Assembly: GCF_014651875.1 (NCBI RefSeq)
Contig: NZ_BMXS01000008.1
Span: 99,363-163,362, forward strand
Origin: Litchfieldella qijiaojingensis
Lineage (GTDB): Bacteria > Pseudomonadota > Gammaproteobacteria > Pseudomonadales > Halomonadaceae
Direction of reading: 5' to 3'
Length of the DNA: 64,000 bases
The notes under the pieces are model-generated. The model did no database searches. It saw only the letters and a list, made by a program, of their open reading frames with translations, and had not been told where the DNA came from. Position 1 is the stretch's first letter. Every line of letters starts with the position of its first letter. Positions 63,903 through 64,000 of this stretch are shown piece after piece. The position numbers and the translations under genes are program-made.

Positions 63903-64000
63903 TCATTGGATTGATGATGGCCCTTCGTGACACTTCGCCATCAGCTCTTCCATCATTTCGATGGGGCACTTGAAGTCGAAACGTTTGCGCGGCCGGATAT
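63903..64000 (-). mobile_element. 3' part of an IS30-type transposase gene
   Basis: Reading left from the window edge, the frame ends IRPRKRFDFKCPIEMMEELM and then AKCHEGPSSIQ, with TGA at 63903-63905. The PRKRF-F-CP-E ending is typical of IS30-family transposases, where it follows the last catalytic Glu. The rest lies outside the window. A probable inner part of the terminal repeat is at about 63872-63896 (GGATGCAGGTTCTGAGTG then CAACAC). The outer end cannot be fixed. Confidence 0.75.

Overview
The window is about 64 kb of GC-rich, densely coding DNA. It looks like a chromosomal segment of a halophilic or halotolerant gammaproteobacterium of the Halomonadaceae (Halomonas-like). That placement is an inference from gene content: cytochrome bo3 oxidase, opgGH, a deo nucleoside-salvage operon, a NhaC-type antiporter, DUF1415, DUF1499 and DUF6482 proteins, an amphi-Trp protein, and REP-like palindromes. 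No rRNA, tRNA or CRISPR array was seen.

Layout. 0.2-4.3 kb: a secreted barrel-like protein, a MITE-like element, a K+ channel, an amphi-Trp protein, a CBS protein and a cell-wall hydrolase. 4.5-5.2 kb: a graveyard of gene fragments in which glutamine synthetase and zinc-alcohol-dehydrogenase pieces are joined out of frame. 5.3-7.2 kb: enoyl-CoA hydratase and 3-hydroxyacyl-CoA dehydrogenase, separated by a REP-like cluster. 7.3-17.7 kb: envelope genes (MFS, methyltransferase, VOC protein, lipid A-type acyltransferase, mannose-1-P guanylyltransferase, a membrane alkaline-phosphatase-superfamily protein, opgG and opgH).

17.8-23.7 kb holds the most intriguing locus. It contains a creatininase-family amidohydrolase, a stand-alone RibD-type reductase, a class I methyltransferase, a GT4 glycosyltransferase, a PTPS/QueD-like protein lacking canonical metal and catalytic residues, an MDR dehydrogenase and a CDP-alcohol phosphatidyltransferase. 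The four minus-strand genes form a tight, translationally coupled operon. I read the group as a candidate undescribed pathway for a pterin- or pyrimidine-derived, glycosylated, possibly lipid-linked molecule. Then come two TPP riboswitches, ahead of tenA and thiC.

26.9-30.4 kb: an IclR regulator, an FAD amine-oxidase-like protein and a NhaC-type antiporter. 30.5-33.5 kb: an outer-membrane protein, a DUF6482 protein, a class V aminotransferase and a Yip1 protein. 33.6-38.4 kb: cyoABCDE on the minus strand. 38.4-41.2 kb: an orphan terminator and possible sRNA, a CBS-BON protein, a PmtA-like methyltransferase and an alpha/beta hydrolase. 41.2-48.1 kb: deoR divergent from nupC-deoC-deoA-deoB-deoD-cdd, with a DeoR-type operator between them. 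48.2-49.5 kb: a TerB/J-domain protein and a degenerate J-like membrane protein. 49.5-52.5 kb: a lacI-family regulator, thuA and a Gfo/Idh/MocA dehydrogenase, with two perfect operator palindromes. 52.6-54.9 kb: a large MscS channel. 55.0-57.0 kb: a TauE/SafE remnant, then an amidoligase and class I glutamine amidotransferase pair. 57.1-63.3 kb: GMC oxidoreductase, GST, OsmC, Tpx, DUF1415, aldo/keto reductase, endonuclease V and DUF1499. The window ends in the 3' part of an IS30-type transposase gene.

All family assignments come from reading motifs and recalled similarity. No database search was run.
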